Positions 43,064 to 51,539 of a DNA stretch of 58,622 nt are shown here, piece by piece. Every line of letters starts with the position of its first letter. Positions within the stretch are counted from its first letter, which is position 1. The DNA comes from Gordonia hirsuta DSM 44140 = NBRC 16056. GTDB taxonomy: Bacteria; Actinomycetota; Actinomycetes; Mycobacteriales; Mycobacteriaceae. Under the pieces are notes generated by a model that was not told the origin of the DNA, made no database searches, and was given only the letters and a program-made list of their open reading frames with translations. The stretch lies in assembly GCF_000333015.1 (NCBI RefSeq), contig NZ_BANT01000036.1, positions 1 to 58,622 of the forward strand, read 5' to 3'. Position numbers and translations under genes: made by a program.

Positions 43064-44274
43064 CGGGGCGCTCCTTCGGTCGGGACGGTCAACTCCCATT
43101 CTGTGCCCGCACCGGGGGCGGACTCCAGTGCCACCGTGCCGCCGAGCGCCTCGATCCGGCCGATGATCGAACCGCTGATCCCCAGCCGCCCCTCGGCGGC
43201 GGCCTGGGCGAGCCGGCCGGGCGCGATGCCGGCGCCGTCGTCGCGCACGCTCAGGACCAGCTGCCCGTCGAGGTCTTCCAGCAGCAGAAAGCTGACGGCG
43301 CCGGGGCCGGCATGGCGCCGGGTGTTGTCCAGAATGTTGGCGACGGCCGCCAGGATCTCCTGCGCCCTCGCCGGCTCCAGGGGCACCGGGGTCGCCGGGG
43401 TGCTGACCGAGACATCCGCCGCGGTCAGCGCGCGCAGGGCCGCGGCCACATCGACCCGTTCGCCGCGCGTACCTGGCTGGGCGGCGGGGACGTCGTTCTC
43501 GGCGATCAGCCGGCGCAACCGCTGTTCACCGGTGGCGGCCAGCTCGGCGAGTTCGCCGGTGGGCCCGCCGATCTCGCGGCCGCGCCGGGCGATCAGGGCC
43601 AGTGTCTGCAAGACGCCGTCGTGCACCTGGCGGGCCAGCCGCTCGCGTTCGCGGGCCTGTGCGGCGGCCGCGACGGCGGCGCTCAGCTTCCGGTGGGTCA
43701 GCCGGGTGCGGGTGGCCGACAGCCCCACAGCCAGCCCGGCCAGCATCAGCAGCAGGAAGGTCGCATTGCGGCCGACGTTGATGAAGATCTGGCCCTTGAC
43801 GAAGAAGTTCGTCAGCCCGATCACCGCGCCGGCGCCCGCACCGGTCCAGGCACCGGCCAGCAGGGCCGCCGACAGGACGGCATTGGCGCACCACAGCGTG
43901 GTGGGCCAGGTCTGATTCGACTCGATCCACGACTCCGAGGCCACCGCCGAGGTGGACAGCATCGCCGCGACGAACACCGTCAGCTCCACGACGACCCACC
44001 ACCAGCGCCGCCCGAAACCGAGTAGATAGCCGGTCGCCAGGACCGCGTTGACTACGGTCAGGACCGCGAACAGCATCCATGCCAGCGCCGGGCGCATCAG
44101 ATCGGGGTTGACCGCGATCTGGAAACCGAGCGCATAGAGAAAGGACACCAGCCGGAAGATCTGCGCCCCGCGCCACAGCGGGCCGACCGGATCCACGTCG
44201 TCGCGGCGCCGCCACGACTCGGGGAACAGCCGATCCGCCCCCGCGGTCACGGCGATGCGTCCGGTGGTGGCCAC
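43060..44274 (-). CDS. MacS-like sensor histidine kinase (HisKA_3 type)
   Basis: 404 residues. Five to six membrane helices fill ~35-190, with no large extracytoplasmic sensor domain. They are followed by a HisKA_3 dimerisation domain with phospho-acceptor His218 in RERERLARQVHDGVLQTL, and an HATPase domain with NILDNTRRHAG (N box) and VRDDGAGI (G1). The N-terminal WRGAQIFRLVSFLYALG resembles MacS-family kinases. GTG start at 44274. Signal unknown; the membrane domain itself probably senses. It follows the crotonase gene by 33 bases. Confidence 0.92.
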   Translation of the reverse strand: MATTGRIAVTAGADRLFPESWRRRDDVDPVGPLWRGAQIFRLVSFLYALGFQIAVNPDLMRPALAWMLFAVLTVVNAVLATGYLLGFGRRWWWVVVELTVFVAAMLSTSAVASESWIESNQTWPTTLWCANAVLSAALLAGAWTGAGAGAVIGLTNFFVKGQIFINVGRNATFLLLMLAGLAVGLSATRTRLTHRKLSAAVAAAAQARERERLARQVHDGVLQTLALIARRGREIGGPTGELAELAATGEQRLRRLIAENDVPAAQPGTRGERVDVAAALRALTAADVSVSTPATPVPLEPARAQEILAAVANILDNTRRHAGPGAVSFLLLEDLDGQLVLSVRDDGAGIAPGRLAQAAAEGRLGISGSIIGRIEALGGTVALESAPGAGTEWELTVPTEGAPR

Positions 44275-44307
44275 GGCGGGGGCTCCGTCTTTTCCGTTCA
44301 GCGCCGG

Positions 44308-45120
44308 CTAGAACTGGCGGTCGGTGAACGACGGCGGCTTCTTGGCCAGCCCCGCCTTGCGGGCGATGGTGTGGTTGCGGCCGGTCAGCAACCGCACCTG
44401 CAGGGCCTGCTCCACGGGGAACGAGAGCCGCGAGCCGTTGTACCAGGTCTGCTCGAACAGCGACTTGGCGGCGGCCACCGCATCGGGGGAGCGTTCGCGG
44501 ACCGCGGCGATGAGCTCCTCGGCGGCGGCGAACGGGTCGTCGTGCACGCCGCTGATCAGGCCGTACTCCAGCGCGGTGGAGGCGTCGAAGGTCTCACCGG
44601 TCATGGTCAGCCGCTTGGCGACGTCGATCGTGGTCAGCTGGGCGATACTCGCCGACAGCGACATGTCCGGGATCAGCCCCCAGCGGGCCTCCATGATCGA
44701 CAGGTCGGCGTCGGGGGTGGCGAACCGGAAGTCTGCGCCCAGGGCGATCTGCAGGCCGCCGCCGTAGCAGTGCCCGGAGATCACCGCGATCACCGGGACC
44801 GGGACGTTGCGCCAGGCCCAGCCGGCGGCCTGGAAGTTGTTGGCCGCCGTGCGCCGCTTGGGCACCAGGGCGCGCATGATGCGTCCGCGCTGATCGGCGG
44901 TGGAGGCGAAGTCCAGTCCGGAGCAGAAGGAGTCGCCCTCGCCGGCGATCACCACCGCGCGCAGGGAGCGGTCTTTGGCGGCGCGATCGGCCAGCCGGGC
45001 GAGCTGGTCGATCATGTCCAGGGTCAGCGCATTGTGTTTGGCCGGCCGGTTCAGTCGCACGTGCGCGACGTCGTCGCGGACCTCGTAGGTGACCTGGTCG
45101 GTGGTCTCTGCCGGGGTCAT
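44308..45120 (-). CDS. Enoyl-CoA hydratase/isomerase family protein
   Basis: 270 residues of the crotonase fold. The oxyanion loop CSGLDF (~67-72) and HCYGGGLQIALGADFRFA (~116-133) are clear. The segment SIMEARWGLIPDMS supplies Glu and Asp at the positions used by dienoyl-CoA isomerase-like members, so isomerase activity is as likely as hydration. It lies four bases after the FAH-family gene, so the two are probably co-transcribed. No link in sequence to the 28-40 kb cluster. Confidence 0.92.
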   Translation of the reverse strand: MTPAETTDQVTYEVRDDVAHVRLNRPAKHNALTLDMIDQLARLADRAAKDRSLRAVVIAGEGDSFCSGLDFASTADQRGRIMRALVPKRRTAANNFQAAGWAWRNVPVPVIAVISGHCYGGGLQIALGADFRFATPDADLSIMEARWGLIPDMSLSASIAQLTTIDVAKRLTMTGETFDASTALEYGLISGVHDDPFAAAEELIAAVRERSPDAVAAAKSLFEQTWYNGSRLSFPVEQALQVRLLTGRNHTIARKAGLAKKPPSFTDRQF

Positions 45121-45124
45121 CGGA

Positions 45125-45952
45125 TCAGACCCGCACCGTGCTGCGGCAGACCCCCAGGCCGGTGATCTCGGTGACGACAGTCTGGCCGGCGGCCAGGTAC
45201 ACCGGATCGCCGGTGTGCGGCGGGGTGCCGGTGGCGATCACATCACCGGGCTGCAGATCGGCGAACCGGGCGACGTGGCGGACTACGTGCACCGGATCGA
45301 AGTGCAGATCGGCGGTCTGCCCGGACTGCACCTGCGTGCCGTCGACGGTCGCGGTGAGCGTCAGCTGCGGGGCGGTGCCGCCGGTCAGCTCGTCGGGGGT
45401 CACCAGCCACGGGCCGGTGGGGGTGCTGCGGTCCCAGATCTGGGCGGTGCCCCAGGCGTCGAACTCGAAGCCCAGATCACGGTCGGCGACGTCGTTGATC
45501 ACCGTGAAGCCGGCGATCGCCTGGGCGGCGTCGTCGCTTCCGCGGCCGACGGCCGAACCGATGATGATGCCCAGTTCCACATTGGCCTGCATCTTGTGGG
45601 CGTCGCGGGGCAGGATCAGCGGATCGTTCGCGCCGATCAGCGCGGAGGAGAACTTGGTCGACAGTCGCGGTGCCTCGGGCACGCTCACCCCGAGGACCCG
45701 GTGGTGCTCGCCGTAGTTGTGCGCCACGCAGATCACCTTGGCCGGATCGAGCACCGGCGGGGCGAAGTCGGCGGTGTCGAGGGCGTACCGGGTGCCGTCG
45801 GTGGCCGCGGCGGCTTTGGCAAGACCCTGCGGGTCGGCCAGCAGTGCGCCGAGGTCGGGGTAGCCCAGATCGAGCAGGTCGGTGGTGGAATCAGATTCGA
45901 CGCGTTTGACGGCGTGCGTGGTGTTCCCGGTACGGATCGTCGCCAGATACAT
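45125..45952 (-). CDS. Fumarylacetoacetate hydrolase (FAH) family protein
   Basis: 275 residues. The FAH domain begins at ~72 (VICVAHNYGEHHRVLG) with PRLSTKFSSALIGANDPLILP, NDVADRDL (Asp154) and GDVIATGTPPHTG. Members hydrolyse or decarboxylate beta-diketo acids and related products of aromatic catabolism. The metal-binding ExE pair reads NVE (Asn124, Glu126), so the first acidic ligand is replaced. The start ATG 45952 was chosen from the family N-terminus. Oriented away from dnaK, with a 449-base intergenic region between. Confidence 0.88.
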   Translation of the reverse strand: MYLATIRTGNTTHAVKRVESDSTTDLLDLGYPDLGALLADPQGLAKAAAATDGTRYALDTADFAPPVLDPAKVICVAHNYGEHHRVLGVSVPEAPRLSTKFSSALIGANDPLILPRDAHKMQANVELGIIIGSAVGRGSDDAAQAIAGFTVINDVADRDLGFEFDAWGTAQIWDRSTPTGPWLVTPDELTGGTAPQLTLTATVDGTQVQSGQTADLHFDPVHVVRHVARFADLQPGDVIATGTPPHTGDPVYLAAGQTVVTEITGLGVCRSTVRV

Positions 45953-46013
45953 GGCTCCATCATCGCACTGCGGCCGGTCCGGTGGGTCCGGGGTGAGCCG
46001 GGAGGGTTCTTGG

Positions 46014-46126
46014 CCGAGCACAACCGTCACGCACGACCGCCCCGGATGTGCACAGGTGTCACCGATCGTCCGGTTCTGTGACGGTCGGGTGCGCTGGTGA
46101 CGGTTGTGCGTGACGGCTGTGCTCGG
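46014..46126. repeat. Long inverted repeat (21-bp arms, 20/21) upstream of the dnaK promoter
   Basis: Arms at 46014-46034 and 46106-46126 are complementary at 20 of 21 positions (arm begins CCGAGCACAACCGTCACGCA). The right arm is also preceded by near-copies of itself (GTGACGGTTGTGC then GTGACGGCTGTGC), giving short direct repeats. It occupies the part of the 45953-46401 interval nearest the FAH gene. No coding frame is evident there. Confidence 0.75.
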
Positions 46127-46197
46127 GTGCCGGCGGCACGAACCATCCCCACGTGACGAGGATCACGCTAAAGTTCAGCGTATTGCTGTCAACTTTG

Positions 46198-46223
46198 GGA
46201 AGCTTTCCGGGGGGAGTGCGGTT
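46198..46223 (+). promoter_or_regulatory. SigH/SigR-type promoter of the dnaK operon
   Basis: GGAA at 46198-46201 and GTT at 46221-46223, separated by 19 bases, match the GGAA-N19-GTT pattern of actinobacterial thiol/heat-stress sigma factors (SigH, SigR). Mycobacterial dnaK is known to have a SigH-dependent promoter. Confidence 0.6.
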
Positions 46224-46238
46224 GTACTGATCGAGAAG

Positions 46239-46259
46239 CTTGAGTGTGAGCGACTCAAG
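46239..46259 (+). promoter_or_regulatory. HAIR operator 1 (HspR binding site)
   Basis: CTTGAGT-N7-ACTCAAG, a perfect match to the HspR-associated inverted repeat. It lies just downstream of the SigH-type promoter and upstream of a TTGACG -35-like element at 46265-46270. The cognate HspR is encoded at 50220. Confidence 0.95.
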
Positions 46260-46264
46260 ATGGC

Positions 46265-46292
46265 TTGACGGCAGCGCGCCGGCGTTCTACAT
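46265..46292 (+). promoter_or_regulatory. Probable vegetative promoter between the two HAIR sites
   Basis: TTGACG at 46265-46270 resembles a -35 box; CTACAT at 46287-46292 is a modest -10 candidate 16 bases downstream. Being bracketed by HspR sites fits repression by blocking RNA polymerase. Confidence 0.45.
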
Positions 46293-46313
46293 CTTGAGTG
46301 TGCGGCACTGAAG
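46293..46313 (+). promoter_or_regulatory. HAIR operator 2 (one mismatch)
   Basis: CTTGAGT-N7-ACTGAAG, the HAIR consensus with a single mismatch in the right arm, 33 bases after the end of HAIR 1. A 7-bp hairpin (CGGCCCC-ATC-GGGGCCG, 46364-46380) follows in the leader before the dnaK ribosome site. Confidence 0.85.
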
Positions 46314-46401
46314 TTTCTGGAGACCATACAGAAGTCAGGGCCCTCGGCCCGCTGGAAGACAACCGGCCCCATCGGGGCCGTCAACTGGGAGGAACACACA
46401 T

Positions 46402-48249
46402 ATGTCACGTGCTGTCGGAATCGACCTGGGCACCACCAACTCGGCACTGTCGGTGCTCGAGGGTGGCGAGCCGGTCGTCGTCACCAACGCCGAAGGCTCC
46501 CGGACCACTCCGTCCGTCGTCGCCTTCGCTCGCAACGGCGAGGTCCTGGTGGGTCAGCCCGCCAAGAACCAGGCCGTCACCAACGTCGATCGCACCGTGC
46601 GTTCGGTCAAGCGCCACATGGGCGAAGACTGGAGCACCGAGATCGACGACAAGAAGTACACGCCGCAGGAGATCAGCGCCCGCACGCTGATGAAGCTCAA
46701 GCGCGACGCCGAAGCCTACCTGGGTGAGGACGTCACCGAAGCGGTCATCACCGTGCCGGCCTACTTCAACGACGCTCAGCGTCAGGCCACCAAGGAAGCC
46801 GGCCAGATCGCCGGCCTGGAAGTCCTGCGTATCGTCAACGAGCCCACCGCCGCGGCCCTGGCCTACGGCCTGGACAAGGGCGGTAAGGAACAGACCATCC
46901 TGGTCTTCGACCTCGGCGGCGGCACCTTCGACGTCTCCCTGCTGGAGATCGGCGACGGTGTGGTCGAGGTCCGTGCCACCTCCGGCGACAACAAGCTCGG
47001 CGGCGACGACTGGGACGAGCGCCTGGTCACCTGGCTCGTCGACAAGTTCAAGGCCACCTCGGGCATCGACCTGACCAAGGACAAGATGGCCATGCAGCGT
47101 CTGCGTGAGGCTGCCGAGAAGGCCAAGATCGAGCTGTCTGCCAGCCAGAGCACCACGATCAACCTGCCGTACATCACCGTGGACGCGGACAAGAACCCGC
47201 TGTTCCTGGACGAGACCCTGACTCGCGCCGAGTTCCAGAAGATCACCCAGGACCTGCTGGACCGCTGCCGCACGCCGTTCGAGGCCGTCATCAAGGACGC
47301 CGGCATCAAGGTCGACGACATCGACCAGGTGGTGCTGGTCGGCGGCTCGACCCGTATGCCCGCGGTCAGCGACCTGGTCAAGGATCTGACCAACGGCCGC
47401 GAGCCCAACAAGGGCGTGAACCCGGACGAGGTGGTCGCCGTCGGCGCCGCACTGCAGGCCGGTGTCCTCAAGGGCGACGTCAAGGACGTGCTGCTGCTGG
47501 ACGTGACCCCGCTGAGCCTCGGTATCGAGACCAAGGGCGGCGTCATGCACAAGCTGATCGAGCGGAACACCACCATTCCGACCAAGCGGTCGGAGACCTA
47601 CACCACCGCTGAGGACAACCAGCCGTCGGTGCAGATCCAGGTGTACCAGGGCGAGCGCGACATCGCGACGCACAACAAGCTGCTCGGCAGCTTCGAACTG
47701 GGCGGCATCGCGCCGGCTCCGCAGGGTGTCCCGCAGATCGAGGTGACCTTCGACATCGACGCCAACGGCATCGTGCACGTCACCGCGAAGGACAAGGGCA
47801 CCGGCAAGGAGAACAGCATCCGGATCCAGGACGGCTCGGGCCTGTCCAAGGACGAGATCGACCGCATGGTCAAGGATGCCGAACTGCATGCCGAGGAGGA
47901 CCGCAAGCGTCGCGAAGAGGCCGAGACCCGCAACCAGGCCGAGTCCCTGGTCCACCAGACCGAGAAGGTGCTGAAGGACAACGAGGACAAGCTGCCCGCC
48001 GACGTCATCAGCGACGTCAAGGGTGCGGTCGAGGAGGCCAACGAGGCGCTCAAGGGCACCGATACGGCCGCCATCCGCAGCGCGATCGAGAAGCTCTCGG
48101 AGCGTTCGCAGAAGATGGGTGAGGCGATCTACGCCAACGCCCAGAACGAGGCGCCCGCCGACGCCGCCGGTGGTTCCGGTGACGACGATGTGGTGGACGC
48201 CGAGGTGGTGGACGCCGAGGTCGTCGACGATCCGGCGGACGACAAGTGA
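46402..48249 (+). CDS. dnaK: Chaperone DnaK (Hsp70)
   Basis: 615 residues. ATPase domain motifs are [14 protein letters not shown] (phosphate 1), [14 protein letters not shown] (phosphate 2) and [13 protein letters not shown]; the substrate-binding domain and a helical lid follow, with an acidic C-terminus (repeated VVDAEVVD, ending PADDK). Folds and refolds cytosolic proteins with GrpE and DnaJ. GGAGG lies nine bases before the ATG. First gene of an operon repressed by HspR through the two HAIR sites; DnaK is known to act as co-repressor with HspR in actinobacteria. Confidence 0.99.
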   Translation: MSRAVGIDLGTTNSALSVLEGGEPVVVTNAEGSRTTPSVVAFARNGEVLVGQPAKNQAVTNVDRTVRSVKRHMGEDWSTEIDDKKYTPQEISARTLMKLKRDAEAYLGEDVTEAVITVPAYFNDAQRQATKEAGQIAGLEVLRIVNEPTAAALAYGLDKGGKEQTILVFDLGGGTFDVSLLEIGDGVVEVRATSGDNKLGGDDWDERLVTWLVDKFKATSGIDLTKDKMAMQRLREAAEKAKIELSASQSTTINLPYITVDADKNPLFLDETLTRAEFQKITQDLLDRCRTPFEAVIKDAGIKVDDIDQVVLVGGSTRMPAVSDLVKDLTNGREPNKGVNPDEVVAVGAALQAGVLKGDVKDVLLLDVTPLSLGIETKGGVMHKLIERNTTIPTKRSETYTTAEDNQPSVQIQVYQGERDIATHNKLLGSFELGGIAPAPQGVPQIEVTFDIDANGIVHVTAKDKGTGKENSIRIQDGSGLSKDEIDRMVKDAELHAEEDRKRREEAETRNQAESLVHQTEKVLKDNEDKLPADVISDVKGAVEEANEALKGTDTAAIRSAIEKLSERSQKMGEAIYANAQNEAPADAAGGSGDDDVVDAEVVDAEVVDDPADDK

Positions 48250-48818
48250 CCCAGCCGTATGCCGGTGAACCCGGTGCGCCCGAAGAGGACGTGACCGTCG
48301 AAGCCGAATTCGTCGAGGACGCCGCTGCGGCGGGGGATCAGTCCCCCGCCGCGGGCGGCGGCTCGCCGGAGCAGGCACAGGTGGTCGAACTCACCGAGGC
48401 GCTGCAGCGGGAACGAGCTCAATTCCAGAACTTCAAACGGCGCAGTGCCGAGGAGTTCTCGCAGGCCGCAGCCGGAGGTAAGGCCCGGCTGCTGGAGAAG
48501 CTGCTGCCACTGCTGGACGATTTCGACCGTGCCCGCGAGCACGGCGATCTGCAGGAGGGGCCGCTCAAGGCCTTCGCCGACAAGCTCGGCGACATCCTGG
48601 CCGGCGAGCAACTGGTCCGATTCGGGGCTCCGGGGGAGGAATTCAACCCCGAGCGTCACGAAGCGATCCAGAATGAGGGAAGTGGCGTCGATCCGGTGAT
48701 CGGGACGGTGTTCCGTCCCGGCTATCAGGTCGGCGACAAGGTGATCCGGTCGGCGATGGTCATCGTCACCGATCGCGATCCGGCGGCGCCCGGCGCCGCG
48801 AACACCGAAGACGCGTGA
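48246..48818 (+). CDS. grpE: Nucleotide exchange factor GrpE
   Basis: 190 residues. An acidic, disordered N-terminus (~50 residues) leads into the long dimerisation coil ([20 protein letters not shown]) and the GrpE beta domain ending [23 protein letters not shown]. Releases ADP from DnaK. GTG start overlaps the dnaK stop by four bases, coupling their translation. A 177-base gap without other genes separates it from dnaJ. Confidence 0.98.
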   Translation: MTQPYAGEPGAPEEDVTVEAEFVEDAAAAGDQSPAAGGGSPEQAQVVELTEALQRERAQFQNFKRRSAEEFSQAAAGGKARLLEKLLPLLDDFDRAREHGDLQEGPLKAFADKLGDILAGEQLVRFGAPGEEFNPERHEAIQNEGSGVDPVIGTVFRPGYQVGDKVIRSAMVIVTDRDPAAPGAANTEDA

Positions 48819-48995
48819 TGGCACCGGGTGCGGATCTGTGGGCGCGAAGGCGCCGATCCGCACCCGGTCTCCGCGCACGAGAGACTTTTACGCCCGCACC
48901 GGGCGAGCAGAACTGAATACCGGCAAGACTGGACTGACAAGACTGAAAACTGACACGAACAACTTCGACACGAACAACAAGGAGGTGACGCCGGA

Positions 48996-50213
48996 ATGGC
49001 GGTACAACGCGAATGGCTCGACCGAGACTTCTACGCCGATCTAGGCGTCGCTTCGGATGCATCGGCGGCCGACATCAAGAAGGCCTACCGGAAACTCGCA
49101 GCCCAGCTGCACCCGGACCGCAACCCCGGCGACACCGCCGCAGAGGAGCGCTTCAAGAAGGTCTCCGAGGCCAACAGCGTGCTGTCCGATGCAACGAAGC
49201 GCAAAGAGTACGACGAGGCTCGTGCGCTGATGGCCAGTGGCCGCTACCGCGGTGGCGGCGGCGACCCGTTCGGCGGCGCCGGCGGTTTCACCGCGCGGCC
49301 CGGCGGAGGCGGCTACACCACCACCGGTGGCTTCGATATCGGCGACCTGGGCGACCTGTTCGGCGCCGGCGGCGGGGGCGGCGGTGCCGGCTTCGACATC
49401 GGCGACCTGTTCGGTGGCATGGGCCGCAGCCGCGGTCGGGCCGCCCAGCAACCCCAGCGACCGCGCCGCGGCAACGATCTGCAGGCCGAGACTACGCTGG
49501 CCTTCCGCGACGCGGTCAAGGGCAACACCATCCGGCTGGAGGTGACCAGCCCGTCGCCGTGCACGTCGTGCCACGGCAGCGGCGCCAAGGCCGGCACCAG
49601 TCCGCGGACCTGTACCGCATGCAACGGCAGCGGCTTCATTCAGCGGGATCAGGGGCACTTCGGCTTCGCCGAACCCGACCCCGAATGCCAGGGCACCGGC
49701 ACCCGGATCGACGAGCCGTGCCCGGACTGCTCCGGCAGCGGCGTGCAGGTGCGCAAGCGGACCATCAACGTCAAGATTCCGGTGGGCGTCGAGGACGGGC
49801 AGCGTATCCGGCTGACCGGGCAGGGCGAAGCCGGTCAGCGGGGCACCCCCTCGGGTGACCTGTACGTGACGGTCCATGTGACCCCCGATCCGCTGTTCAC
49901 CCGGTCGGGGAACGATCTCAAACTGACCCTGCCGGTGAGCTTCTCCGAGCTGGTGCTCGGAGCCACGGTCTCGGTCCCGACCCTCGACGGCAAGGTGGGC
50001 GTCAAGATTCCGCCGCACACCGCCGACGGCCGGGTCCTGCGGCTCAAGGGCCGCGGGGTGCCCAAGCGTGCCGGCGGTGCCGGCGACCTGCTGGTGACCG
50101 TCAAGGTGGCGGTGCCGCCCAAGTTGGACGAGGCCGCGCTCGATGCCATGAAGGCATACGCGGAGGCCGAGAAGGCCGACGGCTTCGACCCGCGGGCGGG
50201 CTGGGGACGGTGA
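48996..50213 (+). CDS. dnaJ: Chaperone DnaJ (Hsp40 type I) with one zinc-ligand substitution
   Basis: 405 residues. J domain with HPD at 39-41, Gly/Phe-rich region ~84-145, zinc-finger domain ~189-250, then the C-terminal substrate domains. Of the eight zinc cysteines, seven are present: C189/C192, C206/C209, C231, C242/C245. The eighth position, expected in the third CxxCxGxG, is Asp228 (DPECQGTG). A perfect AAGGAGGTGA ribosome site lies seven bases upstream, so dnaJ is translated independently of grpE. Stimulates DnaK ATPase and delivers clients. Confidence 0.98.
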   Translation: MAVQREWLDRDFYADLGVASDASAADIKKAYRKLAAQLHPDRNPGDTAAEERFKKVSEANSVLSDATKRKEYDEARALMASGRYRGGGGDPFGGAGGFTARPGGGGYTTTGGFDIGDLGDLFGAGGGGGGAGFDIGDLFGGMGRSRGRAAQQPQRPRRGNDLQAETTLAFRDAVKGNTIRLEVTSPSPCTSCHGSGAKAGTSPRTCTACNGSGFIQRDQGHFGFAEPDPECQGTGTRIDEPCPDCSGSGVQVRKRTINVKIPVGVEDGQRIRLTGQGEAGQRGTPSGDLYVTVHVTPDPLFTRSGNDLKLTLPVSFSELVLGATVSVPTLDGKVGVKIPPHTADGRVLRLKGRGVPKRAGGAGDLLVTVKVAVPPKLDEAALDAMKAYAEAEKADGFDPRAGWGR

Positions 50214-50219
50214 CGCATC

Positions 50220-50600
50220 ATGCGCGAGAAAGAGCGAGATGACACAGCCACCTACCTGATCTCGGTGGCGGCAGAGTTGTCGGGCATGCACGCGCAGACC
50301 CTGCGGACCTACGACCGGCTGGGTCTGGTGACCCCGCAGCGCACCAGCGGCGGTGGCCGCCGGTACTCACCGCGCGACGTTGCCCGGCTCCGGGAGATCC
50401 AACGCCTGTCGCAGGACGAGGGCGTCAACCTGGCCGGGATCAAGAGGATCATCGCGCTGAGCGATGAACTCGAGCAGCTGCACCGCAAGGTCGCCGAGCT
50501 GAACCGGCGGACGACCGGGAACGGCGGCGAGGTGGTGCACGTGCAGCGATCTAATTCGGTGGTCGTGTGGGAGCCGCGTCAGCGACGCCGACGCGCCTGA
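50220..50600 (+). CDS. hspR: Heat-shock repressor HspR (MerR family)
   Basis: 126 residues. MerR-type winged helix (YLISVAAELSGMHAQTLRTYDRLGLVTPQRTSGGGRRYS), a coiled coil (LSDELEQLHRKVAELNRR) and a basic tail ending VVVWEPRQRRRRA. Represses the operon by binding HAIR sites, two of which precede dnaK here. Six bases separate it from dnaJ. The gene order dnaK-grpE-dnaJ-hspR is the standard actinobacterial autoregulated unit. Confidence 0.98.
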   Translation: MREKERDDTATYLISVAAELSGMHAQTLRTYDRLGLVTPQRTSGGGRRYSPRDVARLREIQRLSQDEGVNLAGIKRIIALSDELEQLHRKVAELNRRTTGNGGEVVHVQRSNSVVVWEPRQRRRRA

Positions 50601-50622
50601 ACCACGACGAGGAACACGAGGA

Positions 50623-50656
50623 GAGGGCCTCACCCCGGTGACGGGGTGGGGCCCTC
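50623..50656 (+). terminator. Hairpin terminator of the dnaK operon
   Basis: A 14-bp stem (GAGGGCCTCACCCC with GGGGTGGGGCCCTC, one mismatch) and 6-base loop, 22 bases after the hspR stop. Confidence 0.8.
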
Positions 50657-50730
50657 ACTTCGTGGGGTCGTCGTAGGTGCGGTGGGGCAGATCACTGGTC
50701 TGGCCGGGATGGTTTGACGAGGAGGAGCCG

Positions 50731-51360
50731 TTGAACGGACACATGAGCACCCCTGTTTCGACCCGTGTCGAGCCCCTGATCGACGATGCTGCGCAGGACG
50801 TGCTGTTCCGGCAGGCACGCACCGCCAACGCCTTCACCGACGAGCCGGTGACCGACGAACAGATCGAGGCGATCTACGACCTGGTCAAGTGGGCGCCGAC
50901 GGCGATGAACTCCCAGCCGCTGCGCGTGGTCGTCGTGCGGTCCGATGAGGCTAAGGCCCGGCTGCTGCCGCACATGGCAGAGGGCAACCGCGCCAAGACC
51001 GGGACCGCGCCGGCGGTAGCCCTCCTGGCCGCCGACGTCGACTTCCACGACGAGTTCGGCAAGACCTTCCCTCACTTTCCGGGTGCCCGCGACGTGTTCG
51101 CCGGAGATGAGCAGGCACGCGCTGCTACCGCCGAATTGAACACCGGCCTGCAGGTCGGCTACTTCATCGTCGGTGTCCGCGCCCTCGGCCTGGCGGCCGG
51201 CCCGATGACCGGCTTCGATGCCGAAGGCGTGTCGAAGGAGTTCTTCCCCGACGGCCGGCACCGGGTGATGGTCGCGGTCAACATGGGCAAGCCCGCCGAC
51301 AACGGCTGGTTCGACCGGCTGCCGCGCCTGGACTTCGACGAAGTCGTCGAGATCCTCTAG
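50731..51360 (+). CDS. RutE-like nitroreductase family protein (malonic semialdehyde reductase type)
   Basis: 209 residues. Nitroreductase fold with the FMN-binding YDLVKWAPTAMNSQPLRVVVV segment and ALGLAAGPMTGFDAEGVSKEFFPDG near the C-terminus, typical of RutE/HadB-like proteins that reduce malonic semialdehyde to 3-hydroxypropionate. I favour TTG 50731 because AGGAGG lies five bases upstream; ATG 50743 is the alternative. No other rut genes are near, so a role in uracil degradation is not supported here. Confidence 0.88.
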   Translation: MNGHMSTPVSTRVEPLIDDAAQDVLFRQARTANAFTDEPVTDEQIEAIYDLVKWAPTAMNSQPLRVVVVRSDEAKARLLPHMAEGNRAKTGTAPAVALLAADVDFHDEFGKTFPHFPGARDVFAGDEQARAATAELNTGLQVGYFIVGVRALGLAAGPMTGFDAEGVSKEFFPDGRHRVMVAVNMGKPADNGWFDRLPRLDFDEVVEIL

Positions 51361-51380
51361 CGGCTCGGGCCCTGTCGGCG

Positions 51381-51497
51381 GCGTGTCGCGACTCATTCTG
51401 GCAGGTCGCTGCCCGCCTGACGGCGCGACATGGCGAAATGAGTCGCGACACGCCCGCCGGGGCCCGGAGAGCGACACGCCCGCCGGGGGCCCGGAGA
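51381..51497. repeat. Fold-back element: 17-bp perfect inverted repeat plus 26/27-bp tandem duplication
   Basis: Arms 51381-51397 and 51437-51453 (GCGTGTCGCGACTCATT and its complement) are perfectly complementary across a 39-base centre. The right arm runs directly into two tandem copies (51445-51470 and 51471-51497) of a GCGACACGCCCGCCGGGG-type unit. It sits between the convergent nitroreductase and flavohaemoglobin genes and may act as a terminator or be an intergenic repeat. Confidence 0.8.
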
Positions 51498-51539
51498 GCG
51501 CCGGGGGTCGCGGCAGCGAGCAGATGGGTCGGTGCAGAC

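Noticed and set aside
51445..51497. Insertion-sequence end or attachment site
   Set aside because: No transposase or integrase nearby and no target-site duplication identifiable; described only as a repeat.
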